Of a stretch of DNA of 64,000 nt, positions 16,982-25,840 are shown one piece after another. Position 1 is the stretch's first letter; every line of letters starts with the position of its first letter. This DNA comes from Solidesulfovibrio magneticus RS-1 (lineage in GTDB: Bacteria > Desulfobacterota > Desulfovibrionia > Desulfovibrionales > Desulfovibrionaceae): positions 3,935,501 to 3,999,500 of the forward strand of contig NC_012796.1 of NCBI RefSeq assembly GCF_000010665.1. The letters are read 5' to 3'. The notes under the pieces were generated by a model, which searched no databases, had not been told where the DNA came from, and saw only the letters and a program-made list of their open reading frames with translations. Position numbers and translations under genes: made by a program.

Positions 16982-19060
16982 ATGTCCCGCCCGCCCCATT
17001 CCGCAAGCCGCATAAGCCGCCGCGCCGTCCTGGCCGGGACGGCCTATGCGCTGCTTTTGGCCGGGGCCATGTGGCTCGTGGCCGCCAGCTGCCTCACGCC
17101 CGAGCGTGGCTCCCGGCTGTTCGACCAGGGGCGCGAAGCCGAGGCGCTGCCGCTGCTGGAAGCCGCCGCCGGGCGCGGGTCGGTGGCCGCCTCGCGCCGG
17201 CTGGGCACGCTTTTGGCCGCCGGCCGGCAAACGCCCCGCGACGAGGCCCGCGCGCTCACCCTTTTCACCTACGCCGCCGGCAAGGGCGACGTGGCCGCCA
17301 TGGTCGCGGCCGGCGACCTGACCCGAAGCCTCAGCCACGACGACGCGTCCGCCGCCGGCCTCTACGCAAAAGCCGTGGCCCGGGGCGACGTCAAGGCCAT
17401 GGCTCGCCTGGGCGTCATGCGGGCTTCCGGGGCCGGCGGCCCCATGGACATCGACGCGGCTCTATCTTTGCTTGGCCAGGCGGCCGCAGCCGGCGATCCC
17501 CAGGCCGCCACGGCCCTGGGCCAGACCCTGCTGGCCCTGTCCGAGGCCGGCGACCGGCGCGGCGGCACGCCGGCCGAGGCGGCGGCCTGGTTCGAGAAAG
17601 CGGCGGCCGCCGGCGAGGCCGAGGCGCTCACCCGGCTGGCCGAGCTGTGCGCCGACGGCCGGGGCGTGCCGGCCGATCCGGCCAAGGCGGCGGCCCTGCG
17701 GCGCAAGGCCGCCGAGGCCGGCCACGCCCCGGCCGCCTACGATCTGGGGCTCATGTATCTGTCCGGCCAGGGCGTGACGGCCTATCCCCTGGAGGCGGCG
17801 CGGCTTTTCGAGCGCGCGGCCCAGGCCGGCCACGTGCCGGCCATGCTCCAACTCGGCGACATGTATTTTGCCGGAGAAGGCGTCTTTCGCGACAAAACCC
17901 GGGCCGTGGCCCTCTACGACGCTGCCGCCGAGGCCGACGACCGGGCGGCGGGCGTGGCTTGCCGCGTCTTTGCCGCCGGCCCGCAGGAGCGCCGCGACGC
18001 GGCCCGGGCGGCCCGTTTCTGCGCCAAGGCGGCCTCCGCCGGCGACGACGCTTCGGCCACCCTGCTCGGCCTTGGCATGGTGCGCGGCCGGCTGCCGGGC
18101 GATCCGACCGCCGGAGCGGCGCTTTTATCCCAGGCCGCCTGGGCCGGACAGCCCCAGGCCATGTACGCCATGGCCCTGCTCCACCTGTCCGGCCAGGGCG
18201 TATCCGGCAATCCGGCCGAAGCCTTCCGCTGGTGCGCCAAGGCGGCCGAGGCCGGCGTGCCCGAAGCCAAGGGCCTGCTCGCCGCCCTGTCCGAAGAGGA
18301 ATTTCCCAGCGCCGCCAATCTGGCCAAGGCCGTGACCTACTACCGCGAAGCGGCCAATGCCGGCGACCTGGAAGCCGGCTTCGCCCTGGGGTCGCTGCTG
18401 TCCAAAGGCCTGGCCGGGGAGCCGGATTTCGCCGAGGCGCGCAAATGGTACGAGCAGGCCGCCGCCCACGGCGACGCTCGGGCCCAGTTCAACCTGGGGC
18501 TCATGTACCTGACGGGCAAGGGGGGACCGGTCAACGACGCCGAGGCCCTGCGCTGGATGCTCGAAGCGGCCAAGGGCGGCGATGCCCACGCCCGCAGCAA
18601 CGTGGCCACCATGACCCTGACCGGCCGGGGCACGCCGTCCGATCCCCAGGAAGCCTTCCGCTGGTACCGTCTGGCCGCCGGCCAGGGCTACGCCCAGGCC
18701 CAGGCCATGCTGGCCGGGTTTTATTACGAAGGCCGGGTAGTGCCGCGCGATTTCGAAAGCGCGCTTTTCTGGCTGACGCTGGCCAGCCGCGCTCCGGGCG
18801 GCGACGCCCTGCTCCAGCGGGCGGCCCGGGCCAAGGCCGTGCTCGAAAAACGCCTCACCCCGGACCAGCTCGAACGCGTGGCCGCGCGGCTTACCGCCTA
18901 CAAGCCGGCTCCCTTTGATCCCGAAGCGGAAAAGCAGGTGCTGGCGGCCATCAAATTCCTGCCGCCAAGCGCTCGCGGTCCGGGCTACCCCACGGCCACG
19001 GCCCAGGCCGGCGCGCCACCGCCGCAGTTGACGCCGGCTGATCCGAAGGCGTTGTTTTAA
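16982..19060 (+). CDS. Sel1-like repeat (SLR) protein, membrane-anchored
   Basis: 692 aa from ATG 16982; a start 13 codons upstream is possible. An N-terminal segment (AVLAGTAYALLLAGAMWLVA) is a signal anchor or, with the following SC, a weak lipobox. Residues ~50-600 contain about fourteen Sel1/TPR-like repeats of ~36 residues (for example AAWFEKAAAAGEAEALTRLA and ALRWMLEAAKGGDAHARSNV). SLR proteins are scaffolds in envelope or signalling complexes. The repeats are extremely Ala/Gly-rich. It follows the prepilin peptidase by 75 bp on the same strand. Confidence 0.88.
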   Translation: MSRPPHSASRISRRAVLAGTAYALLLAGAMWLVAASCLTPERGSRLFDQGREAEALPLLEAAAGRGSVAASRRLGTLLAAGRQTPRDEARALTLFTYAAGKGDVAAMVAAGDLTRSLSHDDASAAGLYAKAVARGDVKAMARLGVMRASGAGGPMDIDAALSLLGQAAAAGDPQAATALGQTLLALSEAGDRRGGTPAEAAAWFEKAAAAGEAEALTRLAELCADGRGVPADPAKAAALRRKAAEAGHAPAAYDLGLMYLSGQGVTAYPLEAARLFERAAQAGHVPAMLQLGDMYFAGEGVFRDKTRAVALYDAAAEADDRAAGVACRVFAAGPQERRDAARAARFCAKAASAGDDASATLLGLGMVRGRLPGDPTAGAALLSQAAWAGQPQAMYAMALLHLSGQGVSGNPAEAFRWCAKAAEAGVPEAKGLLAALSEEEFPSAANLAKAVTYYREAANAGDLEAGFALGSLLSKGLAGEPDFAEARKWYEQAAAHGDARAQFNLGLMYLTGKGGPVNDAEALRWMLEAAKGGDAHARSNVATMTLTGRGTPSDPQEAFRWYRLAAGQGYAQAQAMLAGFYYEGRVVPRDFESALFWLTLASRAPGGDALLQRAARAKAVLEKRLTPDQLERVAARLTAYKPAPFDPEAEKQVLAAIKFLPPSARGPGYPTATAQAGAPPPQLTPADPKALF

Positions 19061-19071
19061 GAGAGAAAGAT

Positions 19072-19110
19072 GCCTCCGGCGGCCGGGAGCCTGAGGCCCC
19101 CGGCCCCCCC
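19072..19110. repeat. GC-rich intergenic hairpin repeat
   Basis: Begins GCCTCCGGCGGCCGGGAGCC twelve bases after the stop of the Sel1 protein and continues as CTGAGGCCCCCGGCCCCCCC. It sits between convergent genes (stops at 19060 and 19127). Confidence 0.8.
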
Positions 19111-19126
19111 AATTGTTGGACGGGGG

Positions 19127-20101
19127 TTAGGGGACGGGGACGGCGTTTAGGACGGCGGCGATGACCGCGTCGGGCGTGAGGCCTTCGGCCAGGCCCTCGT
19201 AGGTGAGCAGGATGCGGTGGCGCATGACGTCGGCCGCCATGGCCTTGACGTCGGCCGGACCGGCGAAATCCCGGCCGGACAACAGGGCCAGCGCCCGGGC
19301 CGTGAGGGCCAGGGCAATGGACGCCCGGGGAGAGGCGCCGTAGGCCACCTTGTCGGCGAATTCGGGCAGCCCGGCCCCGGCCGGATCGCGGGTGGCCGCG
19401 ACCACGGCCACGATGTACTCCCTCAGCCGAGCATCCAGCCGCACCCGGCCGCACAGCCGCGACAAGGCCAGTACCCCGGCCCCGTCCAGCACCGCACGCG
19501 GCTCGGGCTCCTCTTCCAGACAGGCCCGGCGCACGATCTCCGCCTCCTCCCCGGCCCCGGGATAGCCCAGGGTCAAATGCAGCAAGAACCGGTCGGCCAT
19601 GGCCTCGGGCAAGGGATACGTCCCTTCCTGCTCGATGGGATTTTGGGTGGCCAAGACCAGAAACGGGCGCGGCAGATCGAAGGTTTCGCCGCCAATGGTC
19701 ACCTTGCCCTCGGCCATGGCGTCCAAGAGCGCCGACTGCACCTTGGCCGGCGCGCGGTTGATCTCGTCGGCCAGCACGATGTTGGCGAAGATCGGCCCCT
19801 TGCGCACGGTAAACGTGCCCGTGGCCGGCTGGTAGACCTCAGCTCCCCGGATGTCGGCGGGCAACAGATCGGGCGTGAACTGCACCCGGCTGTACGCGGC
19901 CGTAACCACCCGGGACAGGGTCGTCACGGCCAGGGTCTTGGCCAGCCCCGGCACGCCTTCGAGAAGCACGTGGCCCCGACACAAAAGCCCGACCAGGAGC
20001 CGCTCGACAAGCGCCTCGCGGCCAACCAGCACCTTTCCCATCTCCGCGCGCAGGGCCTGGGCGACGCGCGCCGCCCCGGCCGTTTCCTCGGCAGTCAGCA
20101 T
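19127..20101 (-). CDS. MoxR-family AAA+ ATPase
   Basis: 324 aa from ATG 20101 behind GGAGGGG. Walker A is GVPGLAKT (a MoxR-type variant), Walker B is NIVLADEINRAP, sensor 1 is LVLATQNPIEQEGTYPLPEA, and the C-terminal lid contains ASPRASIALALTARALAL. MoxR ATPases act as chaperones that mature or regulate VWA-domain partners. Its likely partners, the DUF58/VWA operon at 24.9-30.2 kb, lie about 5 kb away on the opposite strand rather than adjacent. The LysM gene is directly upstream (54 bp), so they are probably cotranscribed. Confidence 0.95.
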   Translation of the reverse strand: MLTAEETAGAARVAQALRAEMGKVLVGREALVERLLVGLLCRGHVLLEGVPGLAKTLAVTTLSRVVTAAYSRVQFTPDLLPADIRGAEVYQPATGTFTVRKGPIFANIVLADEINRAPAKVQSALLDAMAEGKVTIGGETFDLPRPFLVLATQNPIEQEGTYPLPEAMADRFLLHLTLGYPGAGEEAEIVRRACLEEEPEPRAVLDGAGVLALSRLCGRVRLDARLREYIVAVVAATRDPAGAGLPEFADKVAYGASPRASIALALTARALALLSGRDFAGPADVKAMAADVMRHRILLTYEGLAEGLTPDAVIAAVLNAVPVP

Positions 20102-20155
20102 GGCAACCCCTCCGCCAAGCGGTATGCCCGCCCCGGGCGCGCCCGGCAAGGGGGG

Positions 20156-20740
20156 TTATTTCAAATCCATGACCAGCGGCGCGGTGGAGACCGGTTCCCC
20201 GGGCCGGGCCACGACCACGGGCGGCGGCGCGCAGGCCGCCGCGTCCGGCACGGCCAAAACGCAACCCACCGGCAGCCGCTTGGCGTCCAGACCGGGATTG
20301 GCCTTCTCCAACACCTCCAGCGGAATGCCGAACCGCTCGGCAATGACCGCCGGGCAATCGCCCGGCGCGACCACGTACTTGCGCCCGGCCGCCTCTTCGT
20401 CGGGCAACAGGGCCGGGCCGGCCATAGCGCCGATTGGAGCTTCGGTCTTGGCGGACACAGCCGGGCCAGACCCGGGAGCCGCCTTGGCCGACGGCGCGGG
20501 ACCGGTCGGGGACGGCGCGGGAACGGTCAGCGCATCGGGAATGACGATGGCGTCGCCGACCATGATGCGACAGGGATCAAGGCCGGGATTGCGGGCCAAA
20601 ATGGCGGCCAGGGTGACATGATAGCGTTTGGCCAGGGCTACGGGGTGGTCGCCGGGCCGGGCCTGATGGACGGTTTCGCCGGCCAGGGCCGGCAAAGCCT
20701 GAACCAGAAGGCAAAACGCCAAGAGGATACGCCAGGGCAT
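20156..20740 (-). CDS. Secreted protein with two LysM-like domains
   Basis: 194 aa. Signal peptide PWRILLAFCLLVQALPALA with probable cleavage before GETV. LysM 1 covers ~22-65 (HQARPGDHPVALAKRYHVTL, LARNPGLDPCRIMVGDAIVI). A Pro/Ala linker follows, then LysM 2 at ~120-165 (KYVVAPGDCPAVIAERFGIP, EKANPGLDAKRLPVGCVLAV). LysM domains bind peptidoglycan, so it is probably periplasmic. It lies upstream of moxR on the same strand. Confidence 0.88.
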   Translation of the reverse strand: MPWRILLAFCLLVQALPALAGETVHQARPGDHPVALAKRYHVTLAAILARNPGLDPCRIMVGDAIVIPDALTVPAPSPTGPAPSAKAAPGSGPAVSAKTEAPIGAMAGPALLPDEEAAGRKYVVAPGDCPAVIAERFGIPLEVLEKANPGLDAKRLPVGCVLAVPDAAACAPPPVVVARPGEPVSTAPLVMDLK

Positions 20741-20862
20741 GGCAGGCCTCCGGTTTAAGGGGAGGGATGCTATCCGCCTACCAGGCGGCCGGCAATTTGA
20801 CAATCCGGCCGGGCTTTGGGATAGCCAGGACATCCAAGACCGCTTTTTTCGGAGGTTCCCTC

Positions 20863-21573
20863 ATGTCGATACGCAGCTTTGCCGCGCCCGTGGCCCTGGC
20901 CGCCCTGCTCGCCGTGCTGCCCGGCTGCGGCTCCATGAAATTTTCCTCGTCCGAACCGGCCGCCGACCCCGCCACCGCCGGCAACGCCGCGTTTGAGAAA
21001 AAAGATTACGCCGCCGCCTGCCGCGAACTGTCCAAGGCCGGCCCCTCGGCCGGGGCCGACACCCTGGCCCGGGGCGGCACGGCTTGCGCCAAGGACGGCC
21101 AGGACAAGGCCGAGGTGGCCTTCCGCGCCGCCCTGGCCGCCAGCCCTACTTCCGCGCCGGCCATGGAAGGACTTGGCCTGACGCTTTTGGCCGGCGGCGA
21201 CGCCGCCCGCGCCCGCGACATGCTCGAAGCCGCCGCCAAAGCCGGCGGCAAGGATCCCCGGGCCGCCGTGGCCCTGGGCGACGCCTCACTGCTGACAGGC
21301 CAATGCGACAAGGCCCAGGCCGCCTACCAGGAAGCGCTGCGCCGCGAGGCCGGCAATGCCCAGGCTCGCTCGCGCCTGGAAGGCGTGCGGCTGGTGTGCG
21401 GCGCCAAACGCGCCGCCCCGGCCGCGTCCTCCGCTCCCGCCGCCGCGTCCAGCCCGTCCTACAGCGGCTCAAACCTGTCCGCGCCCGGCCAGCCCAGCGC
21501 GCCGGCCGGAGCCAAAGACCCGGCCAAGCCCGCCAAACCCGCGCCCAAGACCATCGACTTAAACGATATTTGA
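20863..21573 (+). CDS. TPR-containing lipoprotein
   Basis: 236 aa, ATG behind GGAGG. The N-terminus ends in a lipobox (AVLPGC, C24), so it is predicted to be lipid-anchored. Residues ~38-190 form about four TPR-like helix pairs (AAFEKKDYAAACRELSKAG, LTLLAGGDAARARDMLEAA, CDKAQAAYQEALRREAGNA). The C-terminal ~55 residues are Ala/Pro/Ser-rich and disordered. This architecture resembles TadD-like pilotin/TPR proteins, and a TadV-type peptidase lies 4 kb upstream; that link is only suggestive. Confidence 0.85.
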   Translation: MSIRSFAAPVALAALLAVLPGCGSMKFSSSEPAADPATAGNAAFEKKDYAAACRELSKAGPSAGADTLARGGTACAKDGQDKAEVAFRAALAASPTSAPAMEGLGLTLLAGGDAARARDMLEAAAKAGGKDPRAAVALGDASLLTGQCDKAQAAYQEALRREAGNAQARSRLEGVRLVCGAKRAAPAASSAPAAASSPSYSGSNLSAPGQPSAPAGAKDPAKPAKPAPKTIDLNDI

Positions 21574-21583
21574 GGCAGAAGAG

Positions 21584-21625
21584 GCCTCCGGCGGCCGGGG
21601 GCCTGAGGCCCCCGGACCCCCCAAT
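21584..21625. repeat. GC-rich intergenic hairpin repeat
   Basis: GCCTCCGGCGGCCGG, then GGGCCTGAGGCCC, then CCGGACCCCCC, starting 11 bp after the stop of the TPR lipoprotein. Confidence 0.85.
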
Positions 21626-21669
21626 TGGTCTGCGACCTCCGCTCCTTTTCCCCGGGGGCCTGCCTGTTT

Positions 21670-21711
21670 GGGGGGCCGGGAGGGGGTACCCCCCTCCCGG
21701 CCGCCGGAGGC
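21670..21711. repeat. GC-rich intergenic hairpin repeat (reverse orientation)
   Basis: GGGAGGGGGTACCCCCCTCCC followed by GGCCGCCGGAGGC, directed toward the 3' end of the minus-strand kinase that stops at 21735. With the copy at 21584 it forms a back-to-back pair between convergent genes, one unit per gene end. Confidence 0.85.
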
Positions 21712-21734
21712 ATCTTCCTCTCCCTTTCCCCCCG

Positions 21735-23351
21735 CTATGACGGCAACGGCTCGGCGTTGGGGCGGGTTGTGGGCGAGGTCGGGGCCGCGGGCGACGCGGC
21801 GGCCGGCGGCAGCTCCACCACGAAGCTTGTGCCGTGGGGAGTGCGTCCTTCGGCCCGGATGGAGCCGTCGTAGCGTTCCACGATGTGTTTGCAGATGGCC
21901 AGCCCCAGGCCCGAGCCCCGGACTTTTTCCGGCCGGGTGTCGCCCCGGCGGGCCTGATAGAATTTATCGAAAATGCGTTCCCGGTCCTTTTCGTCGATAC
22001 CCGGGCCGGTGTCGTCCACCCGCAGTTCCAACCGGCCCGAAGGCAACCGGCGCGCGCCCAGCGTCACCACCCCTTCCCGGGTGTGGCGCACGGCGTTGGT
22101 GAGCAGGTTGACCAGCACCTGCACCAGCCGGTCCGGGTCCAGACGCAAAGCCGGCAAGGGGCCGGCCACGTCCACCACCAGGGCCAGACGTTCGTTTTGC
22201 TCGAACTCGCCGCCCACGGCCTCGGCGGCCAGCCGCAGCACCTCGCCGGGGTCCACGTCGCGGTCGTTCCAGGGCAGCCGGCCGGATTCGATGCGCGAAA
22301 GATCAAGGAAATCGTTGACCAGCCGGGTGAGCCGTTCGCCTTCGTTTTCGATGATGCGCAGATTGTCGGCAATGCGCGTCCCTTTGCGGCGAAGCTTGTC
22401 GCTGACATCGGAAAACGGCATGAATTCCTTGAGAAACTCCCGGCGCACGAGCTTGGCGAAGCCCAGCACCGAAGTCAGGGGCGTGCGCAGGTCGTGGGTG
22501 ACCGTGGCCAGGAAACCGGATTTGAGGGCATCGAGTTCGACGAGGCGGTTGTTGGCTTCGGCCAGTTCCTCGGTCTGGCGGGCCAATACGTCGGTGCGTT
22601 CGGACACCCGCCTCTCCAGATCGCGGTTGAGGGATTTGAGCCGGGCGACGGCCATGTTGCGTTCGGTGACGTCGGTTAAAAGCGTGAGAATGAGCGTCTC
22701 CTGGCCGGGCAGGACCAGGGGCGCGCAGGTCATGGCGAAATACCGGCCGTCCAGGGGGCTTTGGATCTCCATGGCCACCACACGGCCGGCCAGTACCTCG
22801 TCGGCCGGGCACCAGGGGCAGGGTTCGCCCCGGCCGTGCAGGGCGGCATGGCAGGTCATGCCGGCCGGATCGGCCCCGGCCCGATGGGTCAGGGGGGCAT
22901 TGCCGCGCACCACCCGCCGATGGCTGTCGCAAACCACGACCAGACCGGAGAAGCCGCTTAAAAACGTGCGTTTCCAGGCCAGATTTTCCAGGGAACGACA
23001 AGAGGCTTCGTCACGCTCGGCCAGCAGGGCAAGGACCGTGTCGACGCCGGCGGCGGCCAGCCCCGGCAGCAGGCGCAGGCCCTCGGACGGAGCCGCGAAC
23101 CCGGCATCGGCCACAAACACGACCGCAGCTGCCACGCCGTCCAGCAGCGTCAGCAGTTCCGGCAACGGCTCGGGGCCGCCCAGGCCAAAAAGCGGGATGA
23201 TGAGCACATCCGCCGGGGCGGCGGACAGAATGTCAGGCAGGGAAGTGGGCAGGGCCGCGCGACAGACCCGGCCGGGCCGGTCGAGGGCGGCGGCCAGGGC
23301 AACGGCGTCCCGGTCCGGCCCGCCGGCCACGAGCAGCCTCGCGCCGCTCAT
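21735..23351 (-). CDS. PAS-containing sensor histidine kinase
   Basis: 538 aa, no clear membrane segment. Residues ~1-115 resemble a receiver-like or NtrC-like alpha/beta domain without a clear phosphoacceptor Asp. A PAS domain (~125-232) contains a cysteine cluster (TCHAALHGRGEPCPWCP), a C-x2-C-P variant shared with the truncated sensor at the left edge. A coiled coil (~235-275), HisKA with H286 (FLATVTHDLRTPLTSVLGFA) and HATPase (LLTNAVRH, DTGPGI, GSGLGLAICKHI) follow. The cysteines could bind a metal or sense redox; this is inference. No cognate regulator is adjacent. Confidence 0.92.
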   Translation of the reverse strand: MSGARLLVAGGPDRDAVALAAALDRPGRVCRAALPTSLPDILSAAPADVLIIPLFGLGGPEPLPELLTLLDGVAAAVVFVADAGFAAPSEGLRLLPGLAAAGVDTVLALLAERDEASCRSLENLAWKRTFLSGFSGLVVVCDSHRRVVRGNAPLTHRAGADPAGMTCHAALHGRGEPCPWCPADEVLAGRVVAMEIQSPLDGRYFAMTCAPLVLPGQETLILTLLTDVTERNMAVARLKSLNRDLERRVSERTDVLARQTEELAEANNRLVELDALKSGFLATVTHDLRTPLTSVLGFAKLVRREFLKEFMPFSDVSDKLRRKGTRIADNLRIIENEGERLTRLVNDFLDLSRIESGRLPWNDRDVDPGEVLRLAAEAVGGEFEQNERLALVVDVAGPLPALRLDPDRLVQVLVNLLTNAVRHTREGVVTLGARRLPSGRLELRVDDTGPGIDEKDRERIFDKFYQARRGDTRPEKVRGSGLGLAICKHIVERYDGSIRAEGRTPHGTSFVVELPPAAASPAAPTSPTTRPNAEPLPS

Positions 23352-23593
23352 GGGCGCGTCCGCCCGGGCGGACAGCCGCGCAACGGCAAAACGAATAGCA
23401 CGGCAACTTCTGGCACGGCTCTCGCTCCATCAGGGTTCGAGGACATCCAAACCCTTGGCCAACGGGGTGAGAAATACCATAGGGTGATTGTGGACACAAC
23501 CGTTGCCCCGGGAATGATCCCACCCGGGGGCTTCCCATTCGGGCGCGTCGGCGTTAGGAAGCCCGTCTTCGCGCCAAGGAGCATCCCGTCCCC

Positions 23594-24673
23594 ATGACCA
23601 GCCTTTCCGACACTGCCGGCCGCCTCGGCCGTTTCGCCAGACGTTTCGGCCTGCGCCACGCCCTGCGCACGGCTGTGGCCGTGGTGGCCACCCAACTGCT
23701 CGTCACCTTTCTCAACCTGCCCCAGGGCTACTGGGCCGTGGTCACGGCCGTCATCGTCATGCAGGCCAATCTCGGCGGCTCCATCCGCGCCGCCTGGACC
23801 CGGCTAGCCGGCACGGCCGTGGGCGCGGCCTTTGGCGCGGCGGCTTCCCACTTCGGCGGCCAGACCGTGGCCGCCGCCGGACTTTCCGTCTTCGCCACCC
23901 TGGCCGTGTGCGCCGCCATCCCCAAACTGCGGGAAAGCTCACGCGTGGCCGGCATCACCGCCGTCATCGTCATCCTGGCCGGCCACCCCGACATGCCGGC
24001 CCTGGAACTCGGCTTCGACCGGTTCCTGGAAATCGCCGTGGGCATCGTCACGGCGCTTGTGACCTCGGTGGTTGTGTTCCCCTCCCGGGCCAGCCGGGCG
24101 CTGTCCCATGGCCTGGCCAAGCTCTTCGAGGACGTGGCCTCGCTTTTCGCCGTGGTGGTGGAAGGCCGCATCCGCGAGGACTACCCCGAGCGCCACGTGT
24201 TCGCCTTAAAGGACCGCATTCTGCGCACCCTGGCCCGCTGCCGGGAACTGCGCCTGGAAGCCGACGCCGAAAGCCGCGATCGGGGCGAAAGCGCCCTGCG
24301 CGCCATGCTGCTTTTTCGCGGCGAACGGCTCTTCGAACACGTGCTGGGCATGGACCACGTGGCCGCCGAATGGCGCGGCAAGGGGCTGCACCGCCACCTG
24401 CCCGAGGAAATGGCCGATCTGGAACACGCCGGGGCCGATGTGCTCACCAAGCTCGCCGCCCACCTGCGCGGCAACGCCCCCCTGCCCGACGTGGACGCCC
24501 TGGACGCCGCCGTGGCCAAGGCCCGGGAGAAACTCGCCGACATGCGCCGCGACCGCGCCCCGGCCGCCTACGACTTAAGCGAAGTCATGCACTTTTTCAG
24601 CTTCATGCACGGCATGCTCGCCTGCGCCGCCGACGCCCGCGAAACCGTCGCCCGCATCCGGGCCATGGAATAA
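23594..24673 (+). CDS. FUSC-family transporter (aromatic acid exporter-like)
   Basis: 359 aa. The N-terminal half has about six hydrophobic segments, with the family's LPQGYWAVVTAVIVMQANLG signature and SIRAAWTRLAGTAVGAAFGA loop. The C-terminal ~180 residues are a cytoplasmic helical domain (RILRTLARCRELRLEADAES). FUSC/ArAE proteins export aromatic carboxylates or similar solutes. Monocistronic, followed by a GC-rich repeat and a long perfect hairpin. Confidence 0.9.
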   Translation: MTSLSDTAGRLGRFARRFGLRHALRTAVAVVATQLLVTFLNLPQGYWAVVTAVIVMQANLGGSIRAAWTRLAGTAVGAAFGAAASHFGGQTVAAAGLSVFATLAVCAAIPKLRESSRVAGITAVIVILAGHPDMPALELGFDRFLEIAVGIVTALVTSVVVFPSRASRALSHGLAKLFEDVASLFAVVVEGRIREDYPERHVFALKDRILRTLARCRELRLEADAESRDRGESALRAMLLFRGERLFEHVLGMDHVAAEWRGKGLHRHLPEEMADLEHAGADVLTKLAAHLRGNAPLPDVDALDAAVAKAREKLADMRRDRAPAAYDLSEVMHFFSFMHGMLACAADARETVARIRAME

Positions 24674-24685
24674 GAGAAAAGCAGA

Positions 24686-24733
24686 GCCTCCGGCGGCCGG
24701 GAGGGGGTGACCCCCTCCCGGACCCTCCCTGAC
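24686..24733. repeat. GC-rich intergenic hairpin repeat
   Basis: GCCTCCGGCGGCCGG, then GGAGGGGG-TGA-CCCCCTCC, starting 12 bp after the FUSC stop codon. Confidence 0.85.
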
Positions 24734-24734
24734 T

Positions 24735-24783
24735 GGGGGGCGCTTTTTCCTTCAGGCCTTGCCTGAAGGAAAAAGCGCCCCCC
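24735..24783. terminator. Perfect 23-bp hairpin with 3-nt loop
   Basis: The left arm (24735-24757, beginning GGGGGGCGCTTTTTCC) is exactly complementary to the right arm (24761-24783), with a CTT loop. The stem contains an internal T5/A5 tract. It directly follows a GC-rich repeat and lies between same-strand genes. It could be a strong terminator or the core of a structured or mobile element; no U-run follows it on the plus strand. Confidence 0.6.
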
Positions 24784-24830
24784 AAACAGTGAGCATCCAA
24801 GAAAGTAACAGCGCGCACCGCAGACTAATT

Positions 24831-24869
24831 GGGGGGGCCGGGGGCCTCAGGCCCCCGGCCGCCGGAGGC
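24831..24869. repeat. GC-rich intergenic hairpin repeat (reverse orientation)
   Basis: GGGGGGGCCGGGGGCC, then TCAGGCCCCCGGCCGCC, then GGAGGC. It is inverted relative to the copy at 24686, so the pair brackets the long hairpin; here no minus-strand gene ends at the reverse copy. Confidence 0.85.
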
Positions 24870-24943
24870 ACTCTTCCCTCTTCTCTCTTTCCCCCCGGCC
24901 TTGCCGGGGGGGCGGGGGCTTGATACCGAGCGGCATGGGGAAC

Positions 24944-25840
24944 ATGCAGGCTTCGCAGCTTCTTGCCCGGGCACGTCGGTTGCGCCTGTCGCCGCGGTTG
25001 GCCGCCGCCGCGCCGCTTGTTGGCGAATATCGCGGCGCGTATCCGGGCGCGGGCATGGAGTATGAGGAGTCCCGAGAGTATGCGCCCGGCGACGACGTGG
25101 CGGCCATGGACTGGAAGGCCACGGCCCGTCTGGGCCGGCCGTTTGTGAAGCGTTTCCGGGAAGAGCGCAGCCTGACTTTGATGCTGGCCGTGGACGTCAG
25201 CCCCTCCATGACCTGCCTCTGTCCGCGCGAGCCGCTGTATCTGACCGCCGCCGTGGCTGCTGTGACCTTGGCCGTCAGCGCCGCCGTCAGCCGCGACCGG
25301 GTCGGGCTGGTCCTTTTCACCGACCGCATCGAGGCTTTTTTGCCGCCGCGCGCCGGCCCGGCCGTGCCCGTGGCCGTGGCCCGGCTCCTGGCCGAAACCC
25401 GTCCCCAGGGCCGGGGAACCGCTCCCGGGCCGGCCTTGACCCTGGCCGAGACCGCCTTGGTGCATCGCAGCGCGGTGCTGCTTTTTTCCGATTTCCTTTC
25501 CGGCGATTTCGCACTCCCCCTTGGCCGACTGGCTGCCCGGCATGACGTGGCCGCCGGGTTTATCGTCCCGGACGATGGCGCCTGCCTGCCGCCGGTGGGC
25601 CTGGCTGCCGTGGCTGATCCCGAGGACGGCCGGCCGGTCGTCATTGATTGCGCCGCGCCGGCCGCCCGGGCGCGTTTTGTCGCCGCCCGGCAAGCCCGGC
25701 GCGAGGCCGGTCGCGCGGCCCTGGCCCGGGCCGGAGTCCACACGCTGGCCCTGCCGGCGGACGAGCATCCGGCCGAGGCGCTTGCCGGCTATCTGCGCCG
25801 CCGCGCCTCCCGGGGGCGGGGCCTGGGGCCGCGCCCGTGA
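24944..25840 (+). CDS. DUF58-domain protein (Bat operon)
   Basis: 298 aa from ATG 24944 (MQASQLLARARRLRL) with GGGGA upstream; ATG 24935 would add three residues. The DUF58 hallmark EYAPGDDVAAMDWKATAR is at ~45-60. It is followed by a VWA-like fold with DVSPSM (MIDAS-type DxSxS) and TALVHRSAVLLFSDF. DUF58 proteins partner with MoxR ATPases. First gene of an overlapping five-gene operon (GTGA/ATGA junctions); no membrane helix is seen. Confidence 0.92.
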   Translation: MQASQLLARARRLRLSPRLAAAAPLVGEYRGAYPGAGMEYEESREYAPGDDVAAMDWKATARLGRPFVKRFREERSLTLMLAVDVSPSMTCLCPREPLYLTAAVAAVTLAVSAAVSRDRVGLVLFTDRIEAFLPPRAGPAVPVAVARLLAETRPQGRGTAPGPALTLAETALVHRSAVLLFSDFLSGDFALPLGRLAARHDVAAGFIVPDDGACLPPVGLAAVADPEDGRPVVIDCAAPAARARFVAARQARREAGRAALARAGVHTLALPADEHPAEALAGYLRRRASRGRGLGPRP

